A DNA stretch of 64,000 nucleotides, from NCBI RefSeq assembly GCF_024713945.1, contig NC_134682.1:558001-622000 (forward strand). Direction: 5' to 3'. Position 1 is the stretch's first letter. Each line of letters begins with the position of its first letter. Positions 13,177-41,564 of the stretch are shown here, piece after piece. Source of the stretch: Dermatophagoides farinae (taxonomy: Eukaryota > Arthropoda > Arachnida > Sarcoptiformes > Pyroglyphidae). Both the position numbers and the translations under genes were made by a program. The notes under the pieces are model-generated. The model saw only the letters and a list, made by a program, of their open reading frames with translations. It did no database searches and was not told where the DNA came from.

Positions 13177-16100
13177 AAGCACGACACTATCGATATAATC
13201 GATATTCTCTCTCTCTCTCCCGGTTCATGAACATTCGAATTTTCAATGTGTTTTTGCAATGTGAACATTTTTATTTTCTGTTCGATTCATCGATTCCTTT
13301 TGTTTTTTTTTTCTTTTGTGCTTCAACATCGATTCTTGTAAAAAAAAATTCTTAAATCATCCTCCACCATTCACCCATACCAACAGTGTTTTGTTTTTTA
13401 TGCCATATGACGCCAAAAAAAAGAAAGAAAAATTGTTAGCATGCCGTAACCGTAGAAAAAAAAATGATAACGCGAAAAAGAAAATCGAATTCCAATTCCA
13501 ATGTTTTCATTGTAAGTTTAAGAACGCGAGACTAAAGATATTGAACATACTCCCCCCAGTGCCAACACCAAAAAAAACAACAACAACCTGGCCAGCAGGA
13601 GCAATAGTGTTGATCGATTTGTCCTATGCCCCCGGATGGATGTAGATTTTTTTCCATTTTTTGTTGTTGTTGTTGTGAACCATTTTTCTTCATTGAAAAA
13701 AAATGTTCATGTTCCTTTTTTTGGTTTGGTTTGGTTGATGTTCATCAATGTGTATTGTGTGTGTAGTTGGTTGATTTTTTTTTGTTTCGCATTTCGGTTC
13801 GGTTCGGTTTTTTTTTTTGGTAGATTCGAATCGAATCGGGTGTTTGTGTGTGTGTGTGTGTGGGGTGTATATATCAAGAGGTCGGTCAATTGTGTGGTGG
13901 TGGTGGTGGGGATATGGTCGAAAAATGCAAGGACCCCAAGTGGTGGGTTTAAGAAGGAGGAATATTTTTTCTCTCTCTCTGCTATACTACTATAGGGGGG
14001 TTGTTTTTTTTTCTTCTGGCCATGCCATGATGATGTCCATGTTCATGGATGGCCCCTGTCGTTCCTTCGCACATTTTCGTGAATAGAACGAAAAAAAAGT
14101 CGCGTCAAATTGTCCATGTGTGTGTTGTGTGTGGATAGTTAGTTTTTGCTTTTGCTTGTTCGCTCTAAAATGCTGTGTTTTTGTGTGTGTGTGTGTGTAC
14201 TACGGCAGCAGCCTATGTTGTTTTGGCCCCTTTTGTTGTTCCATTCAATGGTGTGGTAATGCCAGAAATCTTGTTTCAATTTTATTATTCCAATTCCACA
14301 CACACACACACACAAAGGAGCCATATTGCATTCATTTTTTTCTGGTAAATTTTTGTTTCTCTTGGTGTTTGTTCTGTGTGTGTGTGTGTTTTAATCACCT
14401 ACAATCATTCACAATGATCATTATAATGATCACGTTTATTTGTAACGTGATCATCACCATTGTTGACTATTGAATCAATTTAGTGAATGATACACGTGAT
14501 TTTCATAGTATTTTTTAGTGCTAAAGTCACTCTATTAGGTGGAGTTTGCACATGAAAAAAGTGACGCCCATTTTTGTGTGTGTGTGTGTGTGTAAGTAAA
14601 ACACAAAACAAAAACAAAACACAACCAAAAAAAAAAACCAGAAATGAAAACGAGAGAAAAAAAATGCTTGCCATATATATACACACAACTGTGAAAATAG
14701 TTATGTGTGTGTGTGTGTGTGTGTGGATTGGGAATAGGATTTTTTTTTCTTTTTCTTTTCTTCTTGCAAAATGTTTGATGATGAGGATATATGCATAGAG
14801 CTGATGATGATGATGATGATGATGATCACAATCAACATTGACATCAACATCAACGAATCATCATCATCAAGGCGCCACTACTATAGCCAAAGAATCAAGT
14901 TGAGTCGTTTGAATATAAGCAAGTTCTTATTTTGTTGTTGTTGTTTATATACACTAAATATGACCGACTAATGTGGAATTAGAATTCGAATGTTTATATC
15001 TTCTGTGTCTGTCTGTCTGTGAGTTAGAAGAAGAAGAAGAAAAAGAAGAAAATTCAAAGGCCAAAAGAGTATAATTTGAAAAATTCTTTCGTTTTGTTCT
15101 GTTGTTTGAGATCATTGGTGCTTGTTTTCTTCTTTTTTTCTGGTGCATTTGGAATTATCATCATCATCATCATTCATTAATCATCATCGTAGTCTTTTTT
15201 TACATTGAAAATAATTTTTTTTTCTTGTTTGTCGAAATTCAATTGATGATGGAGAATTTGAAATGTAAAAAAAGGATTCTTATTTACGAAACTACAAACA
15301 ACAACAACAACAACGACGATCGATACAGAGAATTAAAAAATTAAATCGAAACAAAATTCTTATTAAAACAGCGCAAAATCTAAAACATAAAATCATTCGG
15401 AAAAAAAGTTGGTTATCGAATACCTACGAAATAACACCCGAAAACAATATCATCATCATCATCATCATCAACGAGTATCGTTTTTAGCCGCTAGAGCTAC
15501 ATCACATATCATACTGCCACCGCCTCAAACCATCATCATCATCATCATTATTATCGTTTATAAACCACCACCACTACTACTACAACAATCATAATTATTT
15601 TACCATTGTTGGCGGGTAGTAGTAGTAGTCGTCGTAGCGGTATATAACTCTGTTACAAAACCATCAGGATTTTGTATTTTTTGATATGTGAAAAAGAAAG
15701 AGAGTGCCAAAAAAAAGAGAAAGAGAAAGAGAAAGAGAAAAATAAAAAAAAAAATTTCTGGTTCGTCGGCTTGGTTTGGTGTTTTCAATCGTGTATCGGT
15801 TGGTTGGACCTCGTTCGTTTTTTTTTCTGTTGTTGGATGATGTGTGTCTGTGTCTGTGTGTTCAATGTTTTCGGTAGTCTCATCGTTCGGTTGATTGTCG
15901 ATTGTTGGTTCGTTCGTTCGTTCGTTTTGTGCGTATGTTTTAATGTGATTATCTCGTAAAAATTTATATTTTTCAAAATCATTTGATCATCATCATCATC
16001 ATCTGTAATTTGTGTTTGTGTTGTTGTTGTTGCTGTTGTTATTGGTCAGTTTATGAAATGAACATCGTCAATTTCAAGTGAAAATTATCATTGCTTTTGT

Positions 16101-17157
16101 TTCTATTTTCCAATCAAAAAAATCATCACCAGTCTACTGTGTCTTTTTCAAGAAAAAAAATTTGTGGTAAAAAAAAATTCCACCATTTTTGTTCATTTGA
16201 TTGATAATCATCAACAACAACAACAGCAGAAGCAGCAGCAACAAATTTGTCATCAATCAAGCAATATTTTAGTCCAATAAATCGATCATTATCATCACAC
16301 ACACACACACTATTCGATGAATTCAATCGTTTGAATCTCTTCAAAAGTTCTGGTCTCATTATCATCATCATCATTTTTTGTATCGTTCGTGTCTTGTTTG
16401 GAGTTATTTTTTTTATTTGTATCTCTCTACTGTCTATCGACTAGATAGAGGAAAAAAATATAAATTTCCATCACCATAAAATCATCATAATTTTTTTTAG
16501 TGAATCGTACGAACCCAATCAATTAATCAATCAATCAATCAATGCTGATTTGATTTGTTGGATTCGATATTATAATCATTTTCATCAATGAATGATCATT
16601 ATTTTTTTTTAAAAAAAGATGTGTGTTTGTGTGTGACCATTCATTCATTCATTCAATCAAATCTAATCGTTGAATGAAAAAAAATCAAATCTTTCGATCG
16701 ATATAAGGGAAATTCCATTCGAATATCGAATCCAAATTTATCATCTCATAATCGATTAGGATTATCTTGTCCATTTTGTTTCTGGTTCTCTTTCTCTCTC
16801 TCCTGATTTTAGTTGATTTGATTCAAAGCCAAAAAAAAACTTGAAGCACCGCATCAACACACTATACCCACACAAGATTTCCATGTGTTTGAATCAAGTT
16901 TTGTTTTTCTCATCTTAATTTTTCTTTCGGTACATCGCCACCGTTTATAATTTCCGTTGATACACTAATTTCAATAATAACCATCAAAAGTGGACCTACA
17001 TACTACAAAAATAACGCCTCTACCACCACCACCACAGAAACGACCATTTCTTCCTCCGCCATCTTCTTTTACAAATAATAATTCCTTTTCTTCATTATCG
17101 AATCCATCACAATCGATACCAATACAAACGAATAATAATAATAATCATTCGGCAAAA

Positions 17158-33032
<15,875 letters not shown>

Positions 33033-33692
33033 AAAGAAATGCTGCTGCTGCTGGAAAACCTTTTAAAAATTATTATTTCATCTCATCACACACACACATA
33101 TATTGCATTGACATTTGTACAGAACGAACGAACGAACGATTCTTTAATTCTTTCTTAAATCGATTCACAAATATCTAAAAAAGACGAAGAAGAAATGCAA
33201 CATTTTTTTTAAATTATTTCATTGTGATTTTATTTTGCACATGATTCACATATTCTCGTTTTTTTTCTGTTTTTTCATCATCATCATCATTGCATGTAGA
33301 TCTCAACATTCTGTACGAAATTATTTCTCTTTTCATTGCTACTTTTTTTTATTTCTTGCCATGTTTTCATTCATTTTTATTCAATCAATCAATATAATCA
33401 ATATATTTCACAAACATCGTAAACAAAAAACAAAAGAAATGTATCACTCCTGTGACACATACACACACACACACGTACTGATCTTGTTTTTCATAATTTT
33501 CATTTGTAGATTTTTTTTTTATTCTATTCTACTACATCACCGAAATCAATCACACACACACACACCCACGCATGCATACACCATGTTCGTTTTCATGTTT
33601 TCCAATCAATCATGTGGAGTATTTTTTATTTAGAATCAATGAATTCATAATCATTTTCCAGAAACAAATTTGAAAATTTTTTTTTCGCATCC

Positions 33693-33900
33693 ATTAAAAG
33701 AGAATCTGAAATGTTTTTGTATCTATAAATCACAAATTACACCCACACACGCAGAGAACATACACCAATCAATGAAATGAATAGAATTTAAAATATTGGT
33801 GAAAGGTCAATTGGTCAACATTTTTAACCAACCACACACATTTGATGACATTTGTTATTATTACATTATTGAAAATCGATCATTTAACAATCGAAATAAA
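33693..33900 (+). terminator. Candidate polyadenylation signals of Groucho copy 1
   Basis: ATTAAA at 33693-33698 and AATAAA at 33895-33900 are the first canonical or near-canonical poly(A) signals found after the stop at 33030-33032. The second is followed by a T-rich stretch and a GTGTG element, as expected downstream. The 3' UTR would be roughly 0.7-0.9 kb. Confidence 0.4.
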
Positions 33901-34645
33901 ATATGACAAAAAAAAAATTTTTTTTTTTTGATTTTGGTTTGTGTGTAATAACTGTGTTTATTATGGAATGTCTGCGTTTTCGACCACTAATATGATGTTG
34001 TTTACTTTGAAGCTTATTTTTGATTTTTATTTACTTAGACCTATAGAAAACATAATAAAAAAAATCGAACAGAATAGAATAAAAGTTCCAGAAACAACAA
34101 CAAAAGTTTCCAAAAACAACAATAATTTGCTACTTCATGTTCGAAATTTTTATATTTTTTTTCTTTTTCTTCTTCATATATAGTGTATATTATATTCGAT
34201 GAAAATCGATAATGTTCGTTGGTTGGTTGGCTGGTTGTTTCGATTGTTTATTTTTGATCATCATTCTTTATTATATATTGCCGATGATTGAAGAAACTAA
34301 AATTGAAAATAAATATACCCAGTCTCTCTCTCTCTCTTCAAACATACAACCATTCCGTGATTCTATAGAAACAAAATTGCAATAAACCAAACAACAACAT
34401 TCATTCTCATCATCAAGTACATTGTAATTTGAACCAAACGAATCCGTTGCACAAAGAAGAATAGAAAAAAAAACATGGAATAAAAATAAACAAACAAAAA
34501 TAAAATGAATAAATGATCCATTGATTCAACTTTCGTTTCGATTCTCCAATAACATCTCATCATCACAATTTTCTCTCTCTTTCTATTGAATATACGCCCT
34601 TGGGATTCTTGAATTTTTTTTGTTTGTTTGTTTGATTCTGCATTT

Positions 34646-34669
34646 CACTCACTCACTCACTCACTCACT
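34646..34669. repeat. (CTCA)n tetranucleotide repeat
   Basis: About six CACT/CTCA units downstream of Groucho copy 1. Confidence 0.8.
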
Positions 34670-37600
34670 TACACAAACAAAAAAATTCATTTATCTCTGT
34701 TTACATAAACACAATTCACATCTGAATTTATGATGATGATGATGATCTTGAAACGTGAAAAGTTCGAGAGAGAGAAAAAAGTGTTTCTTTTCTCTCTAGT
34801 TTTAGTTTTAGTTTAAGTTGTTGTTGTTGTCGTCGTCGTCGTTATCGTTGTGTAGTTATGGATCATGATTTCAAGTATGTTCAAGTCTTTTTTTCCCCTT
34901 TGTATATTTGCTTTTAAGATTTACACAACAAATAAATAAACAAACAAAAACATGCTTGAGATGTACAGAATTCTAGAATCGTATGAATTTCATGATCAAA
35001 CTTTTTTCATCTCTCTCTCTCTCTCTCTTTCGATCTGATTAATGGAAATTTTGCTCCTTTGTAATAATGACATTGTTGTTCATTGAAATCAACAATGTTT
35101 TTGTGTTTGTGTGTGTGTGTATCAATTATTAAATAATAATGATAAATCTATTTACAATCAAATTTAATGCGATTTAATTGTGAAATCATCATCATCATCA
35201 TCAAGAAGAAAAAAAAGCTATTCATTGGGACCAATTCTTGATAGCTATTATTACGATTTTTTTATTATTAATGTTGTTGTTGTTGTTGTTGTTACATTTT
35301 GTTGTTCATTCATTGGAAACATGATGGTGATTGATTCACTTCACTTGATTCGCGATACACACACACAATGTTGCTAAAATGAATCAGAAAACGAGAGAGA
35401 TGTTTCGCTAGAAATAAATGAAAAATTTGATTTTTTTTTCATTCTGTCGAATTTTTTTTTTGTTTCGTTCACGTAAAAACATGATGACAACAGGAGTGCA
35501 GAAAAAACATTCGGAATTCGAGACTGAAAAATGAATGAATCGCATGTTATTCATTTTAGAGAATGAATGAGTGAAACAATTTTTTTTCCACTAAATAAAA
35601 TATGTTGACATTGACAAAAGAAGCAAAAAGAAAAAAAAACACTAAACAGAAATATTGAAATTCCCTTTTGGGGAATCGAGATTTTTTTCTTTTTTGATTT
35701 CGTTTTGTTTGGCCAATACAAACAAACAAACACAAACACACACGCACGACAACATTTACAATGTTTTGTATTGAAAGATAATGTCAGAAAAAAAAATTTT
35801 ACTGTCACACAGAATATTCGAGATTCTTTTTTGTCATCATCTATTTATATCTCAACTCCCAATTGGAAAACGAAAAATGTCAAAACATTTTTTTTTGTTA
35901 AATTTCACAAAAAAATCAATTTTTTTTTCGTTCCATATTTTCCTACTCATCGGTATTAATGTTTTGAATTTTTTGACAATTTAAAAAATTTTTTTTTGTT
36001 TGTTTGCCATCAAAATTTCTTTCAATGATTGATCAAGTGTTGAAATCATTAAAATCTTAACATTTTAATTAGGACAACAATGTTTTTTGTTTTTTCTCCA
36101 ACAGGATTTTATTTGCACACATCCACCCACACCCACACACACACACACACACACACACATATGCAAATTCAATCGAAATTAGATTTTGGATAAAATGAAA
36201 CAAGCTGATGTGTGTGACGGTGAAATCGTGCTTTTTTCGGGTAAATCTCATTTTATACATTTTGTCTAGATTCAGATGAATGGATTTTCAATCGTCGGGA
36301 ATTGGCAGTCACAGCAGCTGCTGCTATTATGTTGTTTGTTTCAAATTCGCCGGAATTTGATTCGGATGGTTTTTTTTCCATCGACAATATGTTCAATGGT
36401 TCAGATGATGATGGTGATGATGATGATGAAAAGATAGAGGCGAAAATTAAATTAAAGCTCGTGTCTTGTGCGTGTGTGTGTTCATCGTGGAATTTGGCAA
36501 ATAATGTTTGGGGCTGAAAATGCGGTAATTTTTTTTCTCTTCAAAATTCTTAAATTCTGGAATCTTTGTTCAATGGGTTTTTCGCTGTGTATCGATCTAT
36601 TTTTTTTGTTGCATTTCACTTCTTCGCATCCAACTTCAATGGAACATCATTTGATTGTTGGAATTTTGTTGATGATGATGATGATGATGATGATAATGAT
36701 GGTGTTTGTGTTTGCAAGCTTATTGAATTGTGAATTCAACGGATAAAGTGATGCAGACCAAAAAAAAAACGAAAAACAAAAAAAAAGACAGACTTGAAAT
36801 TGAAAACGAAGACATGGGCCAAGAAACAAAATGATAAGAAACGAACTCTATGGATTCAAGAATTTTTTTTTGGCTTGGAAATTTCTTATTGCTTTATTTC
36901 CTGGCTGGTTGGCTTATTTTCTTTTTCTTTTCCTATCTTGCTCCCTCTCTCTCTTTCACTGTTTTTTCAATAATTCGAGACAATCTTTTTTTTTTTGCAG
37001 CAGGCCAAATTCTGGTTCATTTTTTTTTGTTTCTTCTTAAAGATTCTTTTCGTTTTTATTTTGTTGTCGGTCCGTTGGTTCATTTATTTTCGTTTATTCT
37101 CATTTTTTTTCGTATCAAAAGATGTCTTTTTTTTCTTCTTCTTCTTCGGTATGCTTTTCTTGGTTTTTTTTTGTTGTTTCACCATTTTTTTTCGGTTTCG
37201 TTCAACCAGAAAAAAGCGTTGAAAAAGTGAAATGAAAAGAAAGTGGAAAGAAAAACATAGAACCAAGCGATGAAGCAAGCCAAGCTGATGAATGAGTGAA
37301 TGGAGACAAGAATAAAAAAAAAATTTTCTTTATTCGTAAGTCAAAGAATGGCTGGCATACACTCACATATACACATCATTCGTGGTCCGGAATTCTTTCA
37401 TGGTTCATCTAGTTCACGGTAAAATGGTGCAATACAATATTTCACTAACATCAATTGAAAGAAAAAAAAATATTTCCATTGAAAAATGGTTTGAAACATG
37501 AAAAACGAAAAGAAAAAATGATGGAGATATGATGGTGGAATTTAATAAATTTTTTTCCAGAAATGCTGGAACAACACTCTTGATTCCTGAAAAAAAACGA

Positions 37601-37829
37601 AGAGGAAAACTAAATTCGAAAACATTTCGATTTTTTATTTTCACTTTTTTCGTCAACAATGAAAAAGAATAAAAAAAAATTATGATCACCTTTGTTATGA
37701 ACGGCTCTTTTTTGGCGTGCTCAATTTCCTTTTTATTCTGCTCAATGAATCTGCTTTTTCTGTGTTTATTCTCTGTTTACATTTTCATTGATGTTTTGTT
37801 TCGAAACGTTTTATTTTCTGATGAAAACA

Positions 37830-39101
37830 ATGGAAACTCCTGCTGCAATTTTGAATCAAATTGTCATTGATAATATTACCGATGCTGTATATACATTGTT
37901 ACCTTGTAAAGGTAAATTATTTCAATATCGTTGTGAAGTAAAAGGCCATATCGAAGAAGCATTAGGCCAATCGAAAAAGAAAGCCAAACAAGCTGCAGCG
38001 AAAAAAATGGTAATTTATCTTTTAAATGAATCAAAACTTACAATCGCCGGCAATCTTGATCAGATTCATGCTATACTTGATCAATATGATGAAGTTGGTG
38101 CATCCAATGAATTGAAGGAGAAAAAAGAAGCTACCCAAATTCAACAGCCTTCATCGAATACTATTAGTGATTTGCAAATATTGTGCTCACGAAAACGATG
38201 GGAATCACCATCATACAATGAGGTCGAAACCAAGGGAATGCCACACGATCGAGTGTTTGTTATCGAATGTTTCATTAAAGAAATGAATTTATCTGCCACT
38301 GGTTCTGGTAAATCTAAACAACAAGCTAAACATGATGCTGCATCAAAAATGATGGCCATTTTGAAGAATGAAAATTTAGATAAATCAGACGAAATTTTAG
38401 ATCATCATAGTAAACGAAACAAAGTTTTTGAATATCAACCTAAAACAAAATTTGATATACCAAAAGCAATCGATGATTTTCTCAAGAATGAAGAAAAAAA
38501 TCAACTTAAAGCTTATAATACGTTTAATTTTTTTGCAAAAATCACATCGGATGCTGAAAAAATGGGAAAGATGAAAAAATTAATACCGAATGGCATTGAT
38601 TTTATACAACATTTTTTCGCCGCTGATGAAACCGTTGATTCTAACAATATTGAAATATTGGCAGCAAATATAGCTCAAATATTCGACTGTAAACTTGTAC
38701 TATCATGTTTGCCAGATAAATCATCTGTTGGTCAATATCAATATTTGGCTGAATTTTTTACCACTGATGAATCTCCCGGTACATTGCCATTGATTACTGT
38801 TTGGGGTGCCGATAATGATTTGATTATGGCACGTATTAAATCCGTACGATATTTGATATTGCAAATTGTATTCTATCTTTCAATCAATGAAAATTTTAAT
38901 TGTCATTCTGGTAAGAATTTTTTTTATTTGATCCATTCTAATTCATTTTCTTTTTTTTTCTTTTCATGTATTATCTTGAAAAAGAAAATGAATAGTCAAC
39001 CATTTGAGTCAAACCGTTTATCATATCATTATCATTTTTGGCCACTGTTTATGGAACATCATATTTTTTTAAAATCATCAAAAAACATTTACATTGCTTA
39101 A
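37830..39101 (+). CDS. Three-dsRBD protein, Loquacious/TRBP/PACT/R2D2-like, single exon
   Basis: Predicted 423-aa double-stranded-RNA-binding protein. The family bridges Dicer and Argonaute in miRNA or siRNA production. dsRBD1 spans about residues 3-67: it opens TPAAILNQ, like the TPxxVL start of PACT/TRBP, and contains the helix SKKKAKQAAAKKM. dsRBD2 spans about 112-182 and contains GSGKSKQQAKHDAASKMMAIL (broken here as GSGKSKQQAK and HDAASKMM), matching the KKxAK RNA-contact helix. A diverged third domain (about 230-350) has QYQYLAEFFTT, aligning with the YQCLAELST block of PACT dsRBD3, which binds Dicer in relatives. Start choice: ATG 37830 gives METPAAIL; ATGs at 37791 and 37821 are in frame and possible. 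Similarity fades after about residue 360, where a donor-like GTAAGA lies at 38911, so the last 60 or so residues may be intron or read-through. The gene lies between two Groucho copies on the same strand. Orthology within the family is undecided. Confidence 0.82.
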   Translation: METPAAILNQIVIDNITDAVYTLLPCKGKLFQYRCEVKGHIEEALGQSKKKAKQAAAKKMVIYLLNESKLTIAGNLDQIHAILDQYDEVGASNELKEKKEATQIQQPSSNTISDLQILCSRKRWESPSYNEVETKGMPHDRVFVIECFIKEMNLSATGSGKSKQQAKHDAASKMMAILKNENLDKSDEILDHHSKRNKVFEYQPKTKFDIPKAIDDFLKNEEKNQLKAYNTFNFFAKITSDAEKMGKMKKLIPNGIDFIQHFFAADETVDSNNIEILAANIAQIFDCKLVLSCLPDKSSVGQYQYLAEFFTTDESPGTLPLITVWGADNDLIMARIKSVRYLILQIVFYLSINENFNCHSGKNFFYLIHSNSFSFFFFSCIILKKKMNSQPFESNRLSYHYHFWPLFMEHHIFLKSSKNIYIA

Positions 39102-39212
39102 ATTCACCACTTTTGTTTTTTTTGAATATTTACCTATACACATATTGATATAACATTACAAGAATTCATTGTTTCGTTTCTATGATTCTCTATTTTGAAT
39201 ATCGCTAACTAA

Positions 39213-39218
39213 AATAAA
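39213..39218 (+). terminator. Candidate polyadenylation signal of dsRBD gene
   Basis: AATAAA about 110 bases after the TAA at 39099-39101. A second AATAAA lies at 39415-39420. Confidence 0.45.
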
Positions 39219-41540
39219 CCAACAACATCATCATACATATAATTTTTCATGATTGTTAACTGAAGAATATTCAAAGAATCCGAGCTATTTCGGCAACAAC
39301 AACAACATTGTTGTTGTCATAATCGTATATTGAACATAATGATTATTATAATGATGATGATGATGATGATGTTTGTCAATGATCATCATCATCATCATCA
39401 ATTACTATCGTTGAAATAAAAATTCTTTTGGAATTCCTCTGTTATGTTGTTCATTGTTCATTTGCTATTGTTGTTGTTGTTGTTGTTACTGGTCTCTATA
39501 TATTACACGATACATACAAAAGAATCTGTTCGGTCTGGTTTTTGTTGTCGTTGTTGGTCATTGTTGATTAAATAGATGAATGAATGAATGAGGGAATGGT
39601 TCCAAGAAAAAAAAAGACAAAATAGCAATTCCAATCTACACAAACACACACACACACCCACTCACTATGAATAGAATCGACATTCCATGTACTTTTATTC
39701 ATCTATTTATTTGGTTGTTATTTTTATCATCAACATCATCATCCTACACGATCATTATCACCATTTTGTTATTATTTTATTATTTAGTGGATACAATTTT
39801 TTTCTGAAATTCTCAACATCACATGACAAATACCTACATTTAATAAAAATAAACAAGAGTGAATGAAAAACAAGAATCGATACCTAAATCATCATGTTCG
39901 AACAACAACAACAACAACAACAGCAACGATCGAAAACACTAACAAATAAATAAATAAATGATTTCAAGCGCTACTGATGTAAATAGAGAAACCAGCTGCA
40001 AAAAGAAAAAAGAAAAAATTAGTTTAGCTTGCAAACCGACTAGATCCGTTTAGTTTTAACCAAAGAGAAAAAAAAGAAATCACTGAATACGAATAAAAAT
40101 GTGTGTTCCAGAATCCAAAAAAAAAGAATAACAGAAAAAAGTGATTCCTATAAAATGTCGAATGGTCACACACACACACACACCCGAATAAACAAGCTTT
40201 TCAACTCAAATTTCTTTTGTGTTGGAACCATGGAACCAAAAAAAAAAAAAAACAAAAAACAAAAAAAACGAGGAATTCAGTATATCAGAATTGATGTTTG
40301 TGTAGTGTACATGTCTCTCTCTCTCACTCTCCACGTTCATTTCAAACAACCCGAAAAATAAAAACGGAATCAGATAGAGTTCGAGAATGAATGAAAAAAA
40401 AACTAGAGAATGCCCCCTGAAGAATATATAACGACAAAAACATCCCAAACAAACAAACAAACTAAACCAAATAATAACAAAAAAAAAAACAGAATAACGA
40501 ATGATCTGGTACTTCGTCGTAGTCGTTTTTGTTGTTGTTGTTGTTGTTTTCCTTTGAGAGCAAAACAAAACAAAAAAAAGCTGCTTTTCAGGTCCTAGTC
40601 TCTCTCTCTCTCTCTCACTCTTATTCTTGGTTCGTTTGTCTTGTTGTTGTTGTTGTTGATGATGATGATTCCTCGGGATTCTTTCGTTTGTTTCCAATTT
40701 TTTTTCTTTTTCTCTCTCTTTCTGTTTTTTTTCCTGTCTCTTTATCTTGTAAACACACAAGAATTGTGCGTGTGTGTGTGTTCCAAATTTTTTTTCCACT
40801 ATATCAAAAGACTATACTTGCACTAAGAGAGCACACAAAAGATTCCTAAGGGAATGAATATATACGAATGAAACGGACAAGATAGAATCCAATTTCTTCT
40901 TCTTCTGTTGTTGTTGTTGTTGTTTGTTGATGATGATGATGTTTGTTGGTTGTGTTGTCATCATCATCATCATCATCATTGAATCGAAAATAAGTGAATG
41001 AGTGTGTAGTGTATGTGTAACCATTTTAGATTGTATATATGTGGATGGGTACAATAATCATCATCATCATCATTGCCAATGGGCTTCAATGGCTACATCA
41101 CACTTCGTTTTTCATCATCATCATCATCATCATCATTATTATTATTATGGTGTGGGTGTTTATAAAGAATCGGAATGGATGAGGGGCTTACAACGAGAAT
41201 TATTTGAACGAGATTCATTTGAGCTCGATAAACTTGTGAAAACTTTCTTACTCACATTCATTCATTCATTCGATGTGACAGTTGTATATCAAAATCACGT
41301 TACCATTTATATGTGAATGTATCATGGAACGATGTGATTTGTTTGTGCTCTTGGTTGGTTGGTTGGTTTGTGGGGGGGCTGAGGTTGCTATATAATAATA
41401 AAAACTATATATACTTGTCTATATTGACCATTTTAACCATCTGGAATTGTTTCACATTCTGTGTGTGTGTGTGTGGAAGCAAAAGAAGACGAAGAACCCA
41501 AAAAAAAAAAAATTTATTTCACAACCGAATATTGAACATA

Positions 41541-41564
41541 ACAACAACAACAACAACAACAACA
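41541..41564. repeat. (CAA)n trinucleotide repeat
   Basis: About eight CAA units. A second CAA then AAT run follows at about 41619-41649. Confidence 0.8.

Larger units (their letters stand above)
11831..17157. other. Gene-free region upstream of first Groucho gene
   Basis: No recognisable exon. It contains an (AG)n tract at 12351-12370, a perfect 22-bp-stem inverted repeat at 13122-13176, a relatively G/T-rich stretch with many TG repeats at about 13.6-14.8 kb, and many ATC/GAT repeats. The last part before 17157 must hold the 5' leader of the Groucho gene. The frame upstream of the Groucho ATG is open back to about 16990 and encodes a proline/asparagine-rich stretch, but it has no ATG and is taken as untranslated. 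I see no clear TATA box that I would defend as the promoter. Confidence 0.5.
33033..37829. other. Intergenic region between Groucho copy 1 and dsRBD gene
   Basis: Contains the 3' UTR of Groucho copy 1 and presumably the promoter and 5' UTR of the dsRBD gene. Repeats include (CTCA)n at 34646-34669, (CA)n near 36117-36160 and long T-rich stretches around 36.9-37.2 kb. The only open frames are low-complexity and I recognise no conserved exon. Apart from the poly(A) candidates I cannot place functional sites. Confidence 0.6.

Noticed and set aside
16990-17157. N-terminal Pro/Asn-rich extension of Groucho copy 1
   Set aside because: The frame is open but contains no ATG (only a GTG), and Groucho proteins begin at the MYP start found at 17158.
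36302-36517. Small Ala/Asp-rich open frame between Groucho copy 1 and dsRBD gene
   Set aside because: Short, partly GAT-repeat derived, no flanking splice pattern or known motif.
40206-40799. 197-aa minus-strand open frame
   Set aside because: Lys/Glu/Arg-rich and Phe-rich segments come from CTCT, T-run and CAA repeats. No domain or splice context.
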